Of a stretch of DNA of 64,000 nucleotides, positions 45,925 to 55,233 are shown one piece after another (positions within the stretch are counted from its first letter, which is position 1; each line of letters opens with the position of its first letter). Made by a program: the position numbers and the translations under genes. The notes under the pieces were generated by a model. That model did no database searches and had not been told where the DNA came from. It worked only from the letters and a program-made list of their open reading frames with translations. This stretch comes from JBBSAT01 sp044223665 (GTDB taxonomy: Bacteria; Myxococcota_A; Polyangia; Polyangiales; Sandaracinaceae), in assembly GCA_044223665.1 (NCBI GenBank), contig JBGALT010000019.1, positions 1 to 64,000 on the forward strand. The letters are read 5' to 3'.

Positions 45925-46902
45925 TTAGGAGCCCCGGTCGGCCAGCCAGCGCGCGATCGGCTCGAAGACGCGCTCGGGGGCCTCGTTGCCGACGAAGAGG
46001 TCGGCGTGGGCGTACCAGTCCCGGTCGTCCCCGATCCTCAGCGTGGTGGCGTCGCGGCTTCCCCACGCGTCGAGGGCCGACAGCGCCACCCGCTCGGGGA
46101 CGATCCCGTCGCGGTTGGAGAGGACCGCGAGCAGCGGGCCGCGCTCGCGGCCGAGCGCGCGCGTCACGTCCACGCCTCCCACCACCAGATGCCCGCTCTT
46201 CATCCAGGCGGCGATGTCGCGGTTCACGGCCGGCACCGGATCCTCGACCGTGCGCACGAGCTCGCTCGCGGCGTCCAGATCCACGTGGCTGGCGTTCATG
46301 TACATCCCGAGAAGCCCTGGCGCGTGGCGCACGACGGGCAAGACGAGCGACGCGATGGCGCGCGTGCCCCGGATGCGGAGCGCGCCCGCGACGCGCCGCG
46401 ACGCGAACGGGACACGGAGCACGAGCGGCACCTCGCCCCACACGAGGGGCGAGCCGACCGCGACCACGCTGCCGATTCGGTGCGCAGGAGTGAGCGCGAG
46501 GTGCGCGAACGTGATCGAGCCGCCGAGGCTCGCGCCGAGCACGTCGACGCGGGTGGCCGCCCGCGCGGTCGTGTGCCGCAGCACGAGATCGACGAGCGCC
46601 GGCAGGTCACGCGCCGCGTAGCGCTCGAGCGTCGGCTCGGCCGCGCTTCGGTCGATCGGGCGCGAGCGCCCTTGGGCGCGCAGGTTGGCGGTCCACACCT
46701 CGAGACCACTGCCGGCCAGGTGCGCCTCGAGCGAGGTGCCTCGCGGATGGAAGCCGAAGATGAACCCGTTCATGCCGTAGCCGGGCACGATCAGCAGCGG
46801 CCGCCGCGACGGATCGCTCCCACCGGCGCGGCGCGTGCGGACCACGTGCAGGCGCCAGCCATCGTCGGTCTCGCAGTCGAAGTCGTCGCGCACGAGCGTC
46901 AT
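45925..46902 (-). CDS. Alpha/beta-hydrolase (325 aa)
   Basis: Start at ATG 46902, overlapping the upstream stop as ATGA, with a GGAGGGAG box. An N-terminal TDDGWRLHVVRTRR beta strand leads into LLIVPGYGMNGFIF (oxyanion region), the nucleophile elbow GASLGGS near residue 145, and a later LLAVLSNRDGIVPE acid region; the catalytic His should be in the WYAHADLF stretch. These fit a serine-type hydrolase of the PHA-synthase/lipase-like class. Cytoplasmic. The substrate is unknown; acyl esters are likely. Confidence 0.85.
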   Translation of the reverse strand: MTLVRDDFDCETDDGWRLHVVRTRRAGGSDPSRRPLLIVPGYGMNGFIFGFHPRGTSLEAHLAGSGLEVWTANLRAQGRSRPIDRSAAEPTLERYAARDLPALVDLVLRHTTARAATRVDVLGASLGGSITFAHLALTPAHRIGSVVAVGSPLVWGEVPLVLRVPFASRRVAGALRIRGTRAIASLVLPVVRHAPGLLGMYMNASHVDLDAASELVRTVEDPVPAVNRDIAAWMKSGHLVVGGVDVTRALGRERGPLLAVLSNRDGIVPERVALSALDAWGSRDATTLRIGDDRDWYAHADLFVGNEAPERVFEPIARWLADRGS

Positions 46903-48752
46903 TCGCTTCCACTCCCTCCATCGTCGGCGGTGCTCGGCTCGAGCGGCGGCAGGCCGAGGCGCGCGCGCTCTTCCGCCCAGAAGCGTCGCATCCGAGGCAT
47001 CAGCGGCGGGCGATGCATGCGCCCGACGTAGAAGCGCGCGAGCCACTCGTGGCCGGCACGCAGCTGCACGTCGGCGGCGTGCTCGAGCCGCTCGTCGGTG
47101 GCCGGCTGCAGATCGAGCTGGCGCGAGAGGAAAAACAGCGCCGCCCAGCGATAGCCGTCGAGCGCCGCGTCACCTGCGTCACGGCTGAGCGCATCGGCGT
47201 CGTCGACGTCGCGCAGGTACGTCTCGGCGAGCTCCATCGCCCGCGACGGGGGCGGGAGCGCGAGGTCTCGCTCGTCGCGGAGCGCGAGCGTCATCAAGAG
47301 GGCCCCGTGCGCGAGCCGTTGCCGCGGGCGCAGCTCGATCGCCCGCGAGTAGGCCTCGATCGCGCCGTCGTAGCGCCCTTCGTCGCGGCGCACCTCGCCC
47401 AGCTTGATCCACGCGTAGTAGGCGTGGCGATGGGTCGAGGTGGCGTGGGCCCAGAGGCGCGCGTCGCTCGACCACACCTGCTCGTACTGCATCGTGCGCA
47501 CGGCGAGCGGCAAGAGGCAGGCGAGGCCGAGGATCGCGACGCCGGGTCTCACTCCGTCGCTCCCGGTCACGCGCGCGCGGTCGAGGAGCGCGGCGAGAGC
47601 CACGACGAGCCCCGCGAGCGGCAGGCTCAGGTGGCGGTCCTGGAACTCGTAGTACGTGGGGATGAGGTTCGAGACCGGCGCATAGAGCACGAGGAACGTC
47701 GTCACGCCGATCCCGACGACGCGCCCCGTCGGCGTCTCTCGCTGCCGCCACGCGTAGTAGAGCAGCGCCGCCACCGTGGAGACGCCGACGGCGAGGAAGG
47801 GCAGGCTCGGCGCCTCGTCCTGCACCATCGCGTAGAGCGGCGAGACGCGCGCCGGGAAGCCGAGCGTCAGCGCGGCGTGCGAGAGAGACGCGAGCGCGAG
47901 CGTCGCCGAGCTGCCGGACCCGTCGAAGGGGCGGATCATCTCGTTCTCTCGCCAGATCACGATCGTGATCGCGCCGAGCACCGCCGCGAGCATCACGCTC
48001 GGGATCTGGCGCCGCGCGGCCTCGCGCATGGGCATGCGCGCGAGCCAGACGTCGGTCGCGAACATCGCGACCGGCAGAGTGATGGCGCTGGTCTTCGAGA
48101 GACACGCGGCGAGGAAGGCGGCGCGCGAGAGCCACGCCGATCGATCCCAGGCGCCGTTCGATCGCAGGTGCGCGGTCCACGCGAGCATCGCGAAGAGCGC
48201 GGCGAGCACGTCTTTTCGCCCGGTGCCCCAGACGACGAGCTCGACCTGCACCGGATGGAGCACGAAGGCCAGCGTCGCGACCACGGCGGCGAGGCGGCCG
48301 ATGCCCAGGGCCCGCAGCCAGGCCAGCATCGACATCCCGGCACACGCGAAGAGGAGCAGGCTCGTGACGCGGATCGGCGTGCCCTCGGCGCCCAGCCACG
48401 GCACGTCGATCCAGTACGAGAGCAGGTGAAGCGGGTGGTAGGCCTCGAAGTGCGGCTCGGTCCAGATCGAGACGAAGGCCTCCCAGCTCGGGTGCGTCAC
48501 GAGGGGGTCGTCGATCAAGAAGCGCCGGTCGTCCCAGGACGGGACGAGCGGATAGGGCAGCGAGCGCCCGAAGGTGACGAACATCGCCGCGAGCACCAGC
48601 GCGCGATCGATCCACGCGTCACGGGGCGAGAGCGGCGCGAGCGTGGGGCTCGGCTCGCGGGCGGTCTGGGCGCCCGTTGCGGTCGCGGGAGTCGACGCCT
48701 CGGTGGGCGCCGGGCTGGCGCGCTTGGCTCGTTTCTTCTTGGCAGCAGGCAC
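46899..48752 (-). CDS. Polytopic membrane protein with TPR, TMTC/PMT-like (617 aa)
   Basis: GTG start; a Lys/Ala-rich N-terminus and then about ten membrane helices between residues 50 and 425. The first loop carries an acidic pair, WDDRRFLIDDP, as in PMT/GT-C glycosyltransferases, and helices such as VVATLAFVLHPVQVELVVWGTGRKD match the TMTC-type family. A cytoplasmic or periplasmic TPR region follows (about 440-500; AYYAWIKLGEVRRDEGRYDGAIEAYSRAIEL split over two units). It could O-mannosylate or otherwise glycosylate exported proteins, of which this window has many; activity is inferred from fold only. It sits mid-operon between an AgmX-like gene and a hydrolase. Confidence 0.82.
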   Translation of the reverse strand: MPAAKKKRAKRASPAPTEASTPATATGAQTAREPSPTLAPLSPRDAWIDRALVLAAMFVTFGRSLPYPLVPSWDDRRFLIDDPLVTHPSWEAFVSIWTEPHFEAYHPLHLLSYWIDVPWLGAEGTPIRVTSLLLFACAGMSMLAWLRALGIGRLAAVVATLAFVLHPVQVELVVWGTGRKDVLAALFAMLAWTAHLRSNGAWDRSAWLSRAAFLAACLSKTSAITLPVAMFATDVWLARMPMREAARRQIPSVMLAAVLGAITIVIWRENEMIRPFDGSGSSATLALASLSHAALTLGFPARVSPLYAMVQDEAPSLPFLAVGVSTVAALLYYAWRQRETPTGRVVGIGVTTFLVLYAPVSNLIPTYYEFQDRHLSLPLAGLVVALAALLDRARVTGSDGVRPGVAILGLACLLPLAVRTMQYEQVWSSDARLWAHATSTHRHAYYAWIKLGEVRRDEGRYDGAIEAYSRAIELRPRQRLAHGALLMTLALRDERDLALPPPSRAMELAETYLRDVDDADALSRDAGDAALDGYRWAALFFLSRQLDLQPATDERLEHAADVQLRAGHEWLARFYVGRMHRPPLMPRMRRFWAEERARLGLPPLEPSTADDGGSGSE

Positions 48753-48776
48753 GGCTCGGCTCGCGGCTCGTACGCG

Positions 48777-49403
48777 TCACTCGAGCGTGATCGGGTAGCG
48801 GACGACCATCTCCGGCCCGTCGAAGGTCGGGAACTGCGCGCCCCGCGCGGCCGTGCGCAGGCAGTCGCCGGCCTCGCCCGTGGTCAGCTCGCCGGGGCCG
48901 GAAAGGTTGACGGCGCTGACGTGGCCGGTGCCGGCGATGCGCAGGCCGAAGGTGAGCGTGCCCGTGATGTCGCGGTCCGACGCCGCCAGCATGAAACAGC
49001 GGCGGACGCGGGGCATGACGCCGTCGAAGGCATGCTCGATCTCGGCGCCCGTGAGCTGCTCTTCGCCGCCACTGCCGGCGCCGTCGATCATGCGGATCTC
49101 GTCCTCGCCGAGGTCGTCGCCCGTGACCCGATCGCCCATCGGGCCGGCGATCGAGGAGCCGCTCGATCCGCTCTCGCGCGGCTCGCCGCTCGCCCCTCCG
49201 CTCGCGCCGCCGCCGCGACGGCGGCCGCGTCGGCCGCGCGCCGGCGCTTCACCTGCCTCGGGGGGAGCCTCGGGATCGGCGGCCGCCACCTCGACCGCCG
49301 GCTCCTCGGCCGGCGGCCCGTACCCACCCTCGATCACGAGGTAGGCGCCCAGACCGCCCCAGAGCAGCGATGCGAGCGCAAAGCCGAGGGCGAACCGCGT
49401 CAC
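48777..49403 (-). CDS. AgmX/PglI C-terminal-type envelope protein (208 aa)
   Basis: GTG start at 49403. One N-terminal membrane anchor (ALGFALASLLWGGLGAYLVI, about 5-24), a Pro/Glu/Ala stretch and an Arg/Gly-rich linker (about 25-85), then a C-terminal domain (about 115-208) with MPRVRRCFMLAA, ITGTLTFGLRIAGTGHVSAV and paired cysteines, typical of the TonB-like AgmX/PglI C-terminal family of myxobacteria, named from gliding-motility genes. It probably spans the periplasm from an inner-membrane anchor. First gene of a three-gene minus-strand operon. A TATAAG -10-like box lies only 8 bp upstream of the start, which would imply a leaderless or nearly leaderless mRNA if used. Confidence 0.8.
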   Translation of the reverse strand: MTRFALGFALASLLWGGLGAYLVIEGGYGPPAEEPAVEVAAADPEAPPEAGEAPARGRRGRRRGGGASGGASGEPRESGSSGSSIAGPMGDRVTGDDLGEDEIRMIDGAGSGGEEQLTGAEIEHAFDGVMPRVRRCFMLAASDRDITGTLTFGLRIAGTGHVSAVNLSGPGELTTGEAGDCLRTAARGAQFPTFDGPEMVVRYPITLE

Positions 49404-49470
49404 GCGCGCGCTTATACCGCGCGAGCGGCGAGCGTGCGACTACGCTCGCTCCAAACGCACGCGGCCAACC

Positions 49471-49499
49471 TTGACCACGAAGGCCCCACCTTCTACCGT
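49471..49499 (+). promoter_or_regulatory. Candidate sigma70 promoter of the envelope operon
   Basis: -35 TTGACC at 49471-49476, 17-base spacer, -10 TACCGT at 49494-49499. The start codon is at 49508, so the leader would be very short. The -10 matches consensus at only three of six bases. Confidence 0.3.
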
Positions 49500-49507
49500 C
49501 CGCGGCC

Positions 49508-50170
49508 GTGTTTCGCCTCTCTCCCTGCTGGATCGCCGTGTGCGCGCTCGTCGCGCCGACCTTGCTCGCTACGCCGAGCGTGCTCGCCCAGGACGAAGAG
49601 GCCGCTGGCCACTCGCGTGGTGGCTACGCCTGGGGAGAAGAGCATCACGAAGAATCTGCGTCCGGGCCCGCCGCGCATCGCTTCGGCCGCGCGTGGGTGA
49701 GCCTCGGGTTCGGCCCGACGGTGCGGATCATCCAGTACGAGACGCTCAACCAAGATCGGCAAGCGCCGGCGTACATGCAGCTGCGCGGCGGCTACTTCTT
49801 CGAGGGCGAAGGCATGGTGCAGCACGGCGCCGTGCTGGGCGTCGCCACCAACCTCATGGGCGACGGGGGCTTTCCCTACGGCGTCGATCCGCTGGGGCAG
49901 TGGACGCTGACGCCGTCGTACATGCTGCGGCTGATCCCCGAGGGCGACCTCGGCGACTGGTTCCAGGCGACGGGCCGCGTGGGGATCCCGCTCGCGCTGG
50001 GCGAGTTCTTCAGCTGGGGCTGGGAGGTCGGCATCGGCGCGATGGTCCGTCCCCTCGCCGGCTTCGCGATCTACGGCGAGGTCGACCTCTCGATGTACTT
50101 CGCCGACGACATCCATCCGCTGATGAGCTTCGAGATCGGCATCGCGATCGACTACGAGGTGCTGCCGTGA
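49508..50170 (+). CDS. Outer-membrane beta-barrel-like protein (220 aa)
   Basis: GTG start. A cleavable signal ends near residue 27 (TLLATPSVLAQD). A His/Glu-rich stretch follows (about 28-50, EEHHEE), then alternating short amphipathic strands with aromatic ends (RAWVSLGFGPTVRIIQY, YMQLRGGYFFEG, AMVRPLAGFAIYGEVDLSMYF) and a closing DYEVLP. This fits a small eight-stranded barrel. The His/Glu patch could bind metal. Its stop overlaps the next start as GTGA, so the two are translationally coupled. Confidence 0.78.
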   Translation: MFRLSPCWIAVCALVAPTLLATPSVLAQDEEAAGHSRGGYAWGEEHHEESASGPAAHRFGRAWVSLGFGPTVRIIQYETLNQDRQAPAYMQLRGGYFFEGEGMVQHGAVLGVATNLMGDGGFPYGVDPLGQWTLTPSYMLRLIPEGDLGDWFQATGRVGIPLALGEFFSWGWEVGIGAMVRPLAGFAIYGEVDLSMYFADDIHPLMSFEIGIAIDYEVLP

Positions 50171-50604
50171 CGCCGTCCCGCACGATCTCGTCTCGCACGA
50201 TCTTCCGCTGGCTCCTGCGCGCAGGCGCGCTGGCCGTCGTGGCGACGGCGCTCGGCGGTCCCACGCCCGGCTACGTCGGCACCTGTGATCCGGGCGGCTC
50301 GCGGCCGGCGGTCGATCCCGAGGCGTGGTGCAACGAGCGCGAGAGCGTGGAGTGCGCCCGCGATCTCGCCGCGATGCGCATCAACATGTCGATGTACTCG
50401 GCGTGCCAGGCCAGCGTCGAGACGACCTGCCGGGGCTTCAACTTCCCGCCCGGATGCAGCCCGTCGCGCGAGCTCGCGGCCCAGTGCATCGACGATCTGA
50501 GCCGGACCGATCTCCTGAGCACGCCGAGCGACGCGATGCCGAGCTGCCAGAGCGACGCGCTCTGTGGCGCGGCGTCGCTCGTGAGCGATCCGGAGGGCAT
50601 CTGA
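50167..50604 (+). CDS. Small secreted Cys-containing protein (145 aa)
   Basis: GTG start overlapping the upstream TGA. The N-terminus has an Arg-containing hydrophobic segment (FRWLLRAGALAVVATALGG, about 13-31) acting as a signal. The mature part has about nine cysteines (WCNERESVECARD, TCRGFNFPPGCSPS, CQSDALCG), suggesting a disulfide-stabilised periplasmic or outer-membrane protein. No known domain. Second gene of the plus-strand envelope operon. Confidence 0.7.
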   Translation: MTPSRTISSRTIFRWLLRAGALAVVATALGGPTPGYVGTCDPGGSRPAVDPEAWCNERESVECARDLAAMRINMSMYSACQASVETTCRGFNFPPGCSPSRELAAQCIDDLSRTDLLSTPSDAMPSCQSDALCGAASLVSDPEGI

Positions 50605-50684
50605 CCATGGGCGCGCCCTCCCGAGCCGGAACGGTGTCCCAAGCCGGAACCGTCGCCCGCGCGTCTCACCCGAAGAGGTCTTCC

Positions 50685-51920
50685 ATGCGGCGCCTGCTCT
50701 GGTCTCTCGCGCTCCTCGTCACGGCCGGCGTCTACGGCGGCGGCTGCTCCATCGTCGCCACCCACGAGGAGTACACGGCGTACCGCGCAGTCCGCCTGGC
50801 CTCGAACGACGACGAGCGCATGGTCGCGATGGCCGACTACGCGACGCACTATCCGAACGGGTTCTGGGCGGCCGACATCCGTCGCGAGCGCGAGGCCCGC
50901 GAGCAGGGCGTCTGGCTCTCGGGGAACGCCACGCAGGAAGGCCTGCAGCGCTACCTCACCGCCTATCCCGACGGCACCTACGCCGAGCAGGCCCACGCGC
51001 GCTTGGCTGCCGTCTCGCACGTCGAAGAGCACCGCGAGGTCGAGCAGGAGCACGTCGAGGAGGTCCAGCGTGTCGATGCAGCGGCCCAGGCCGAGCAGCG
51101 CCGGCAGTGGGTGACGCAGGCGACCACGTTCTGGGGCCGCACGCTCCTCGGGATCCGCAACTACGGGCAGCCGATCTCGGCCGTGGCCCGCTCCAACCCC
51201 GAGTTCTCCGCCGCGTTCGGCTCGGCGCCGCCGCCGATGTGCACGCCGACGCACTGCCTCAAGCACTACCACGCGCACTACGCGATCCCCGTGCCCGGGG
51301 CGACGCGCCTCGAGCGCGAGATGCAGATGTTCCTGCGCATCCGCCTGGAGAGTGGGCGCGTCGAGCGCGTCGAGGTGCTCCTGCCGAACATGGGCTTCTC
51401 GCGCTGGTACGAGCTCGAGAACCGCACGCTCGTCACGGACGAGGACCCGACGCAGCGCCAGCAGGCCATCGAGTGGGCGCTCGGGCGCCTGATGCCGACG
51501 ATCACCGAGGCCGGCGCTGGCGGCCATGCGATCGACGTGATCCCGGAGCCGATCGAGTCGATCACCGCCTCGGAGAGCGCCGCCAGCCAGACGGCCGAAG
51601 AGGCCGATACCGAGGTCGAGCAAGAAGAGGCCGCGGTCGCCCAGGTCGCGCCCGCGCAAGAGGAGGGCGCGCCGCCCCAGGAAGGTGGCGACGACAGCCT
51701 CGAGGCGCTGCTCGCGGCCGCCGCGGGCGGCGGGGACACCGGGACGCCGGAGCAGACGCCGGTCGAAGTCGCCCCCGAAGACTCGGGTGCAACGCTCGTG
51801 CTCCCGGTCGGCCTCTATGCCTGGCAGCTGCGCAACGTGCGCATCGTCGTGTTCGCGGCGGGCGAGGGCGACTACGGCGACGGGTTCGACGGGTTCTACG
51901 TCGAGCGCGCGCGCGACTGA
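50685..51920 (+). CDS. Lipoprotein with Glu-rich coiled coil and acidic linker (411 aa)
   Basis: Start at ATG 50685 with an AGAGG box; an in-frame ATG at 50607 would put 26 polar residues before the signal and is unlikely. Signal RLLWSLALLVTAGVYGGGC, lipobox Cys near 21. TPR-like helices (about 25-105), a Glu-rich coiled coil (about 108-140, EEHREVEQEHVEEVQR), a beta-rich region with CTPTHCLKHYHAHY near 190, an acidic Glu/Ala-rich linker (about 300-365) and a beta-strand tail. Probably an outer-membrane lipoprotein of structural type. Third in the operon. Confidence 0.78.
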   Translation: MRRLLWSLALLVTAGVYGGGCSIVATHEEYTAYRAVRLASNDDERMVAMADYATHYPNGFWAADIRREREAREQGVWLSGNATQEGLQRYLTAYPDGTYAEQAHARLAAVSHVEEHREVEQEHVEEVQRVDAAAQAEQRRQWVTQATTFWGRTLLGIRNYGQPISAVARSNPEFSAAFGSAPPPMCTPTHCLKHYHAHYAIPVPGATRLEREMQMFLRIRLESGRVERVEVLLPNMGFSRWYELENRTLVTDEDPTQRQQAIEWALGRLMPTITEAGAGGHAIDVIPEPIESITASESAASQTAEEADTEVEQEEAAVAQVAPAQEEGAPPQEGGDDSLEALLAAAAGGGDTGTPEQTPVEVAPEDSGATLVLPVGLYAWQLRNVRIVVFAAGEGDYGDGFDGFYVERARD

Positions 51921-51928
51921 ACGGGGGG

Positions 51929-52456
<528 letters not shown>

Positions 52457-52589
52457 CGAAGGCGCGCGTGGTCCGCGTGCCGCCGCGCCGGGCTCTCCCC
52501 GACTCGAGACTTGTCATAATCCATCTTCTGCGAAGCGATGGATCCGAGAAAGAAGGGGCCGATCGCTCGGCCCGCAGCCGCGCGACGAG

Positions 52590-53786
52590 TCAGAGGACAC
52601 TGAAGACGAAGAGCCCGCCGGCGTTCGAGATGGCGACCCCGAGCCCCTCGGAGACCTCGACCGGCGCCGCGAACCCGTGCCCGTTCTCGATGCGTCCGAC
52701 CTCGTGCCCGTTGGCGGCCAGGAGCGACACCAGACCGCCTTCGGTCTCGCCGAGCACGACCAGGTCTCCGATGACCCGCGGCGCGGTCGGCGCGCCACGC
52801 GTGATCCGGTGACGCCAGAGCGTGTCGCCGGTCCCACGATCGATCCCCACGACGCCGAGGTCACCCGAGGACGCGACGAGCATGTCGTCGGGCGCCGCCG
52901 CCAGCCCGGTGATGCCGGTCAGCTCCTGTCGGATCCAGCGGACCGAGCCGCTTCCGAGGTCGAGCGCGTAGAGGCCTCCGGCGAACGAGGCCACGTAGAG
53001 CGTGCCGTTGTCGATCACCGGCGTGGTGTCGACGTCCGTGAAGCGCATCACGTCGGTCGCGGCCGCCGCAGGCAGGTCGCCGAGCGTCTCGCGCGTCCAC
53101 TGCACGTGGCCGTCCCGCGGGTCGAGCGACACCACCGCACCGTCGGTGAAGCCCGTGATCAGCCGGCGGCCCTCGATCGTCAGCCCCGCGTGCTCGGCGA
53201 TGTAGAAGCCCTGCGGCGCATCCCGCCGGTAGCGCCAGAGCGCTTCGCCCGTATCGCGCGTGAAAGCGACCACGACGTCGGCGTCGGTCGCGACGTAGAG
53301 CGTGTCCTCGGTCGCGATCGGCCGCCGCCCGACTGCGCCGTCGATCTCCGCGCGCCACCGGACCTGGCCCGTCGAGGCCACCAGCGAGTGGACGACGCCG
53401 TCGTCGCTGGCGAAGAAGACCTCGTCGCGCTCGGTGTCGAGGTACGGCTGACAGCCGATCGCGCCGCCCGCTTGGTACATGTAGACGGGCGCGCCGGCGC
53501 CGGTGAACGACCAGAAGTAGCCGCGCGAGGAGCCGATGTAGATCCGGTCGTGGATCGGATCGAGCGCCGCCATCGCGCGCTCGATCGGCAGAAAGCGGCC
53601 GTCGATGCCCTCGACCGCGGGCTGCAGGCTGCGCGTCCAGCGCACGATCAGGCGCCCGGACGGCCGCGAGCCCACCGGCCGGTCCATGAACGCCTCGTAG
53701 CCGAGGACCGGCGGCATGCCCGCGCAGCCGAGGGCGAGCGCGACCGAGAGCGTCGCGATCGCCCGCCGCGCGCGGCCTGGCCTCAT
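52590..53786 (-). CDS. PQQ-repeat beta-propeller lipoprotein, BamB-like (398 aa)
   Basis: Start at ATG 53786, overlapping the upstream stop as ATGA. Signal RRAIATLSVALALGC with lipid-attachment Cys near 21. The body is a PQQ-type propeller, with blade motifs such as LVASTGQVRWRAEI, FTRDTGEALWRYRR, LDPRDGHVQWTRE, LDLGSGSVRWIRQ and IDRGTGDTLWRHRI. BamB is the propeller lipoprotein of the outer-membrane assembly (BAM) complex. The gene follows a YfgM-like gene, the same order as yfgM-bamB in enterobacteria, which strengthens the assignment. Other PQQ-repeat proteins cannot be fully excluded. Confidence 0.85.
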   Translation of the reverse strand: MRPGRARRAIATLSVALALGCAGMPPVLGYEAFMDRPVGSRPSGRLIVRWTRSLQPAVEGIDGRFLPIERAMAALDPIHDRIYIGSSRGYFWSFTGAGAPVYMYQAGGAIGCQPYLDTERDEVFFASDDGVVHSLVASTGQVRWRAEIDGAVGRRPIATEDTLYVATDADVVVAFTRDTGEALWRYRRDAPQGFYIAEHAGLTIEGRRLITGFTDGAVVSLDPRDGHVQWTRETLGDLPAAAATDVMRFTDVDTTPVIDNGTLYVASFAGGLYALDLGSGSVRWIRQELTGITGLAAAPDDMLVASSGDLGVVGIDRGTGDTLWRHRITRGAPTAPRVIGDLVVLGETEGGLVSLLAANGHEVGRIENGHGFAAPVEVSEGLGVAISNAGGLFVFSVL

Positions 53787-55120
53787 TCCGGCGCCGGGGC
53801 GTCGCCGCCGCCGCCTGCGCTCTGGGCCTGGAGGCGCCGGATGAGCTCCTGCAGCTGCTCGGGCGAGAGATCCTCGAGCCCCGACGCGCCGTCCGCGCCC
53901 GTACCGCCGCCGCCTCCGCCCAGGTGCGGGCCCGCGCCGGCCGCCGAGGGATCGAGCTCGCGCAGGCGCTCGTCGGCCTGGGCGAGCACGTACGGGAACT
54001 CGGGCTCGCCGCCCTCCTCGTTCGCGTCCTGCAGCGCGTCCACGAGCTCGCGGAACGCCGAGAGCGCCTCCGACGTCTCGCCGCGCGCCACGCGCATGCG
54101 CGCGAGGTGGTAGTTGGCCACGTTCTCGTAGGCGTGGTCGTGGAGCGACGCGAGCCGCTCGTACGCCGCGGTGGCGTGCTCCCAGTCGCTCTCGGCCTCG
54201 TACGAGGCGCCGAGGCCTTCGAGGGCCTGCCAGGCCACCACCGGCTCCTCGTTGCTCGCATCGAAGGCCGCCTGGTACGCCGTGCGCGCGTCCTCGTTCT
54301 CGCCCTGCGCGAGCAAGATGCGCCCTTCCCCGAGGCGCGCCCACGCGGCGGCCGCCGCGCTCGGGTACTCGCTCGAGACGCGGCGGTAGGCCACCAGCGC
54401 CGCTTCGTTGCGGTCGGCGACGGACTCGAAGGTCGGCGCGTCCTGCTCGTCGTCGGCGGCCGAGTCGTCCTCGCCGTCGCCTTCGTCGTCGCCCTCGTCG
54501 TCGGCCGCCTCGGCGTCCGGCGAGACGATCTCCGCGCTCGAGATCTCGAGCGCCTCGGAGAGGAGCTCGCCCGCCGACGCCGCCTGCGACGCAGTCCACC
54601 ACGACCAGCCGAGCCAGCCGGCCACCACGACGATCACGAGGGCCGCGAGGCCGGTCGCGATCTGGCGGTTCTGGGCGGCCCAGTCGGCCGCGGTCGTCGC
54701 GGCGCGACCGAGCGGCGACTCGCGCAGCACGGCCTCGGCGTTCTGGTTGCGCTCGATGTCTTCCTGCTCGCGCTCGGCGGCCGTCGGCGTCGCCGCACCG
54801 GCCTCGTCCTTGCGCGCCTGCTTCTTGGCGGCCTTGGCCGCGGCCTTGGCTGCCTTCGCGGCGGCGAGGCGCGCGCCGGCCGAGGTGCTGCTCTTCGCCT
54901 TGGTCTTGGCCGAGGCGGCCGGCGGCGTCGCCGGGGCCCGCACTGCGTCGGAAGCGCCGGTGTCGGAAGCGCCGCCCGCGTCGTCGTCACCGCCGTCGTC
55001 ATCCGAGCCCGCGTCGGAGGCGGCTTCGCTCGAGGCGGCGCTCTCGCCGTCGCCGTTCTCGCTGCCGGCCGTCTCGCCCTCGTCCTCGCGGTCCTCGTCG
55101 CGCTCGTCTTCGTCGCTCAC
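53783..55120 (-). CDS. YfgM-like single-span TPR protein (445 aa)
   Basis: A very acidic Asp/Glu/Ser N-terminus (about 1-60), an Ala/Lys-rich segment (about 70-110) and one membrane helix at about 157-175 (GLAALVIVVVAGWLGWSWW). Another acidic stretch (about 200-225) and TPR pairs to the C-terminus follow (AAWARLGEGRILLAQGENED, NYHLARMRVARGETSEALS). Cytoplasmic N-terminus, single span, TPR domain outside: this is the YfgM plan, an ancillary factor at the Sec translocon. The last 50 residues are Gly-rich. It overlaps bamB-like by 4 bp and has a good promoter at 55192-55219. Confidence 0.82.
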   Translation of the reverse strand: MSDEDERDEDREDEGETAGSENGDGESAASSEAASDAGSDDDGGDDDAGGASDTGASDAVRAPATPPAASAKTKAKSSTSAGARLAAAKAAKAAAKAAKKQARKDEAGAATPTAAEREQEDIERNQNAEAVLRESPLGRAATTAADWAAQNRQIATGLAALVIVVVAGWLGWSWWTASQAASAGELLSEALEISSAEIVSPDAEAADDEGDDEGDGEDDSAADDEQDAPTFESVADRNEAALVAYRRVSSEYPSAAAAAWARLGEGRILLAQGENEDARTAYQAAFDASNEEPVVAWQALEGLGASYEAESDWEHATAAYERLASLHDHAYENVANYHLARMRVARGETSEALSAFRELVDALQDANEEGGEPEFPYVLAQADERLRELDPSAAGAGPHLGGGGGGTGADGASGLEDLSPEQLQELIRRLQAQSAGGGGDAPAPE

Positions 55121-55191
55121 GCTCGATCTCCAGCTCGCTCTAGGGCTCGATCCCGACCGCAGTCGCGCGAGCCGCCGAAAAGAAGGCGCGG

Positions 55192-55219
55192 ACTATACCC
55201 GCGCACCTCTTTCCGTCAA
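55192..55219 (-). promoter_or_regulatory. Sigma70-type promoter of the YfgM-BamB-like pair
   Basis: On the minus strand: -35 TTGACG (55219-55214), 16-base spacer, -10 TATAGT (55197-55192). Both boxes match consensus at five of six bases. Start of transcription near 55185 gives a leader of about 65 bases. Confidence 0.6.
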
Positions 55220-55233
55220 CGCACGCCCGCGCG

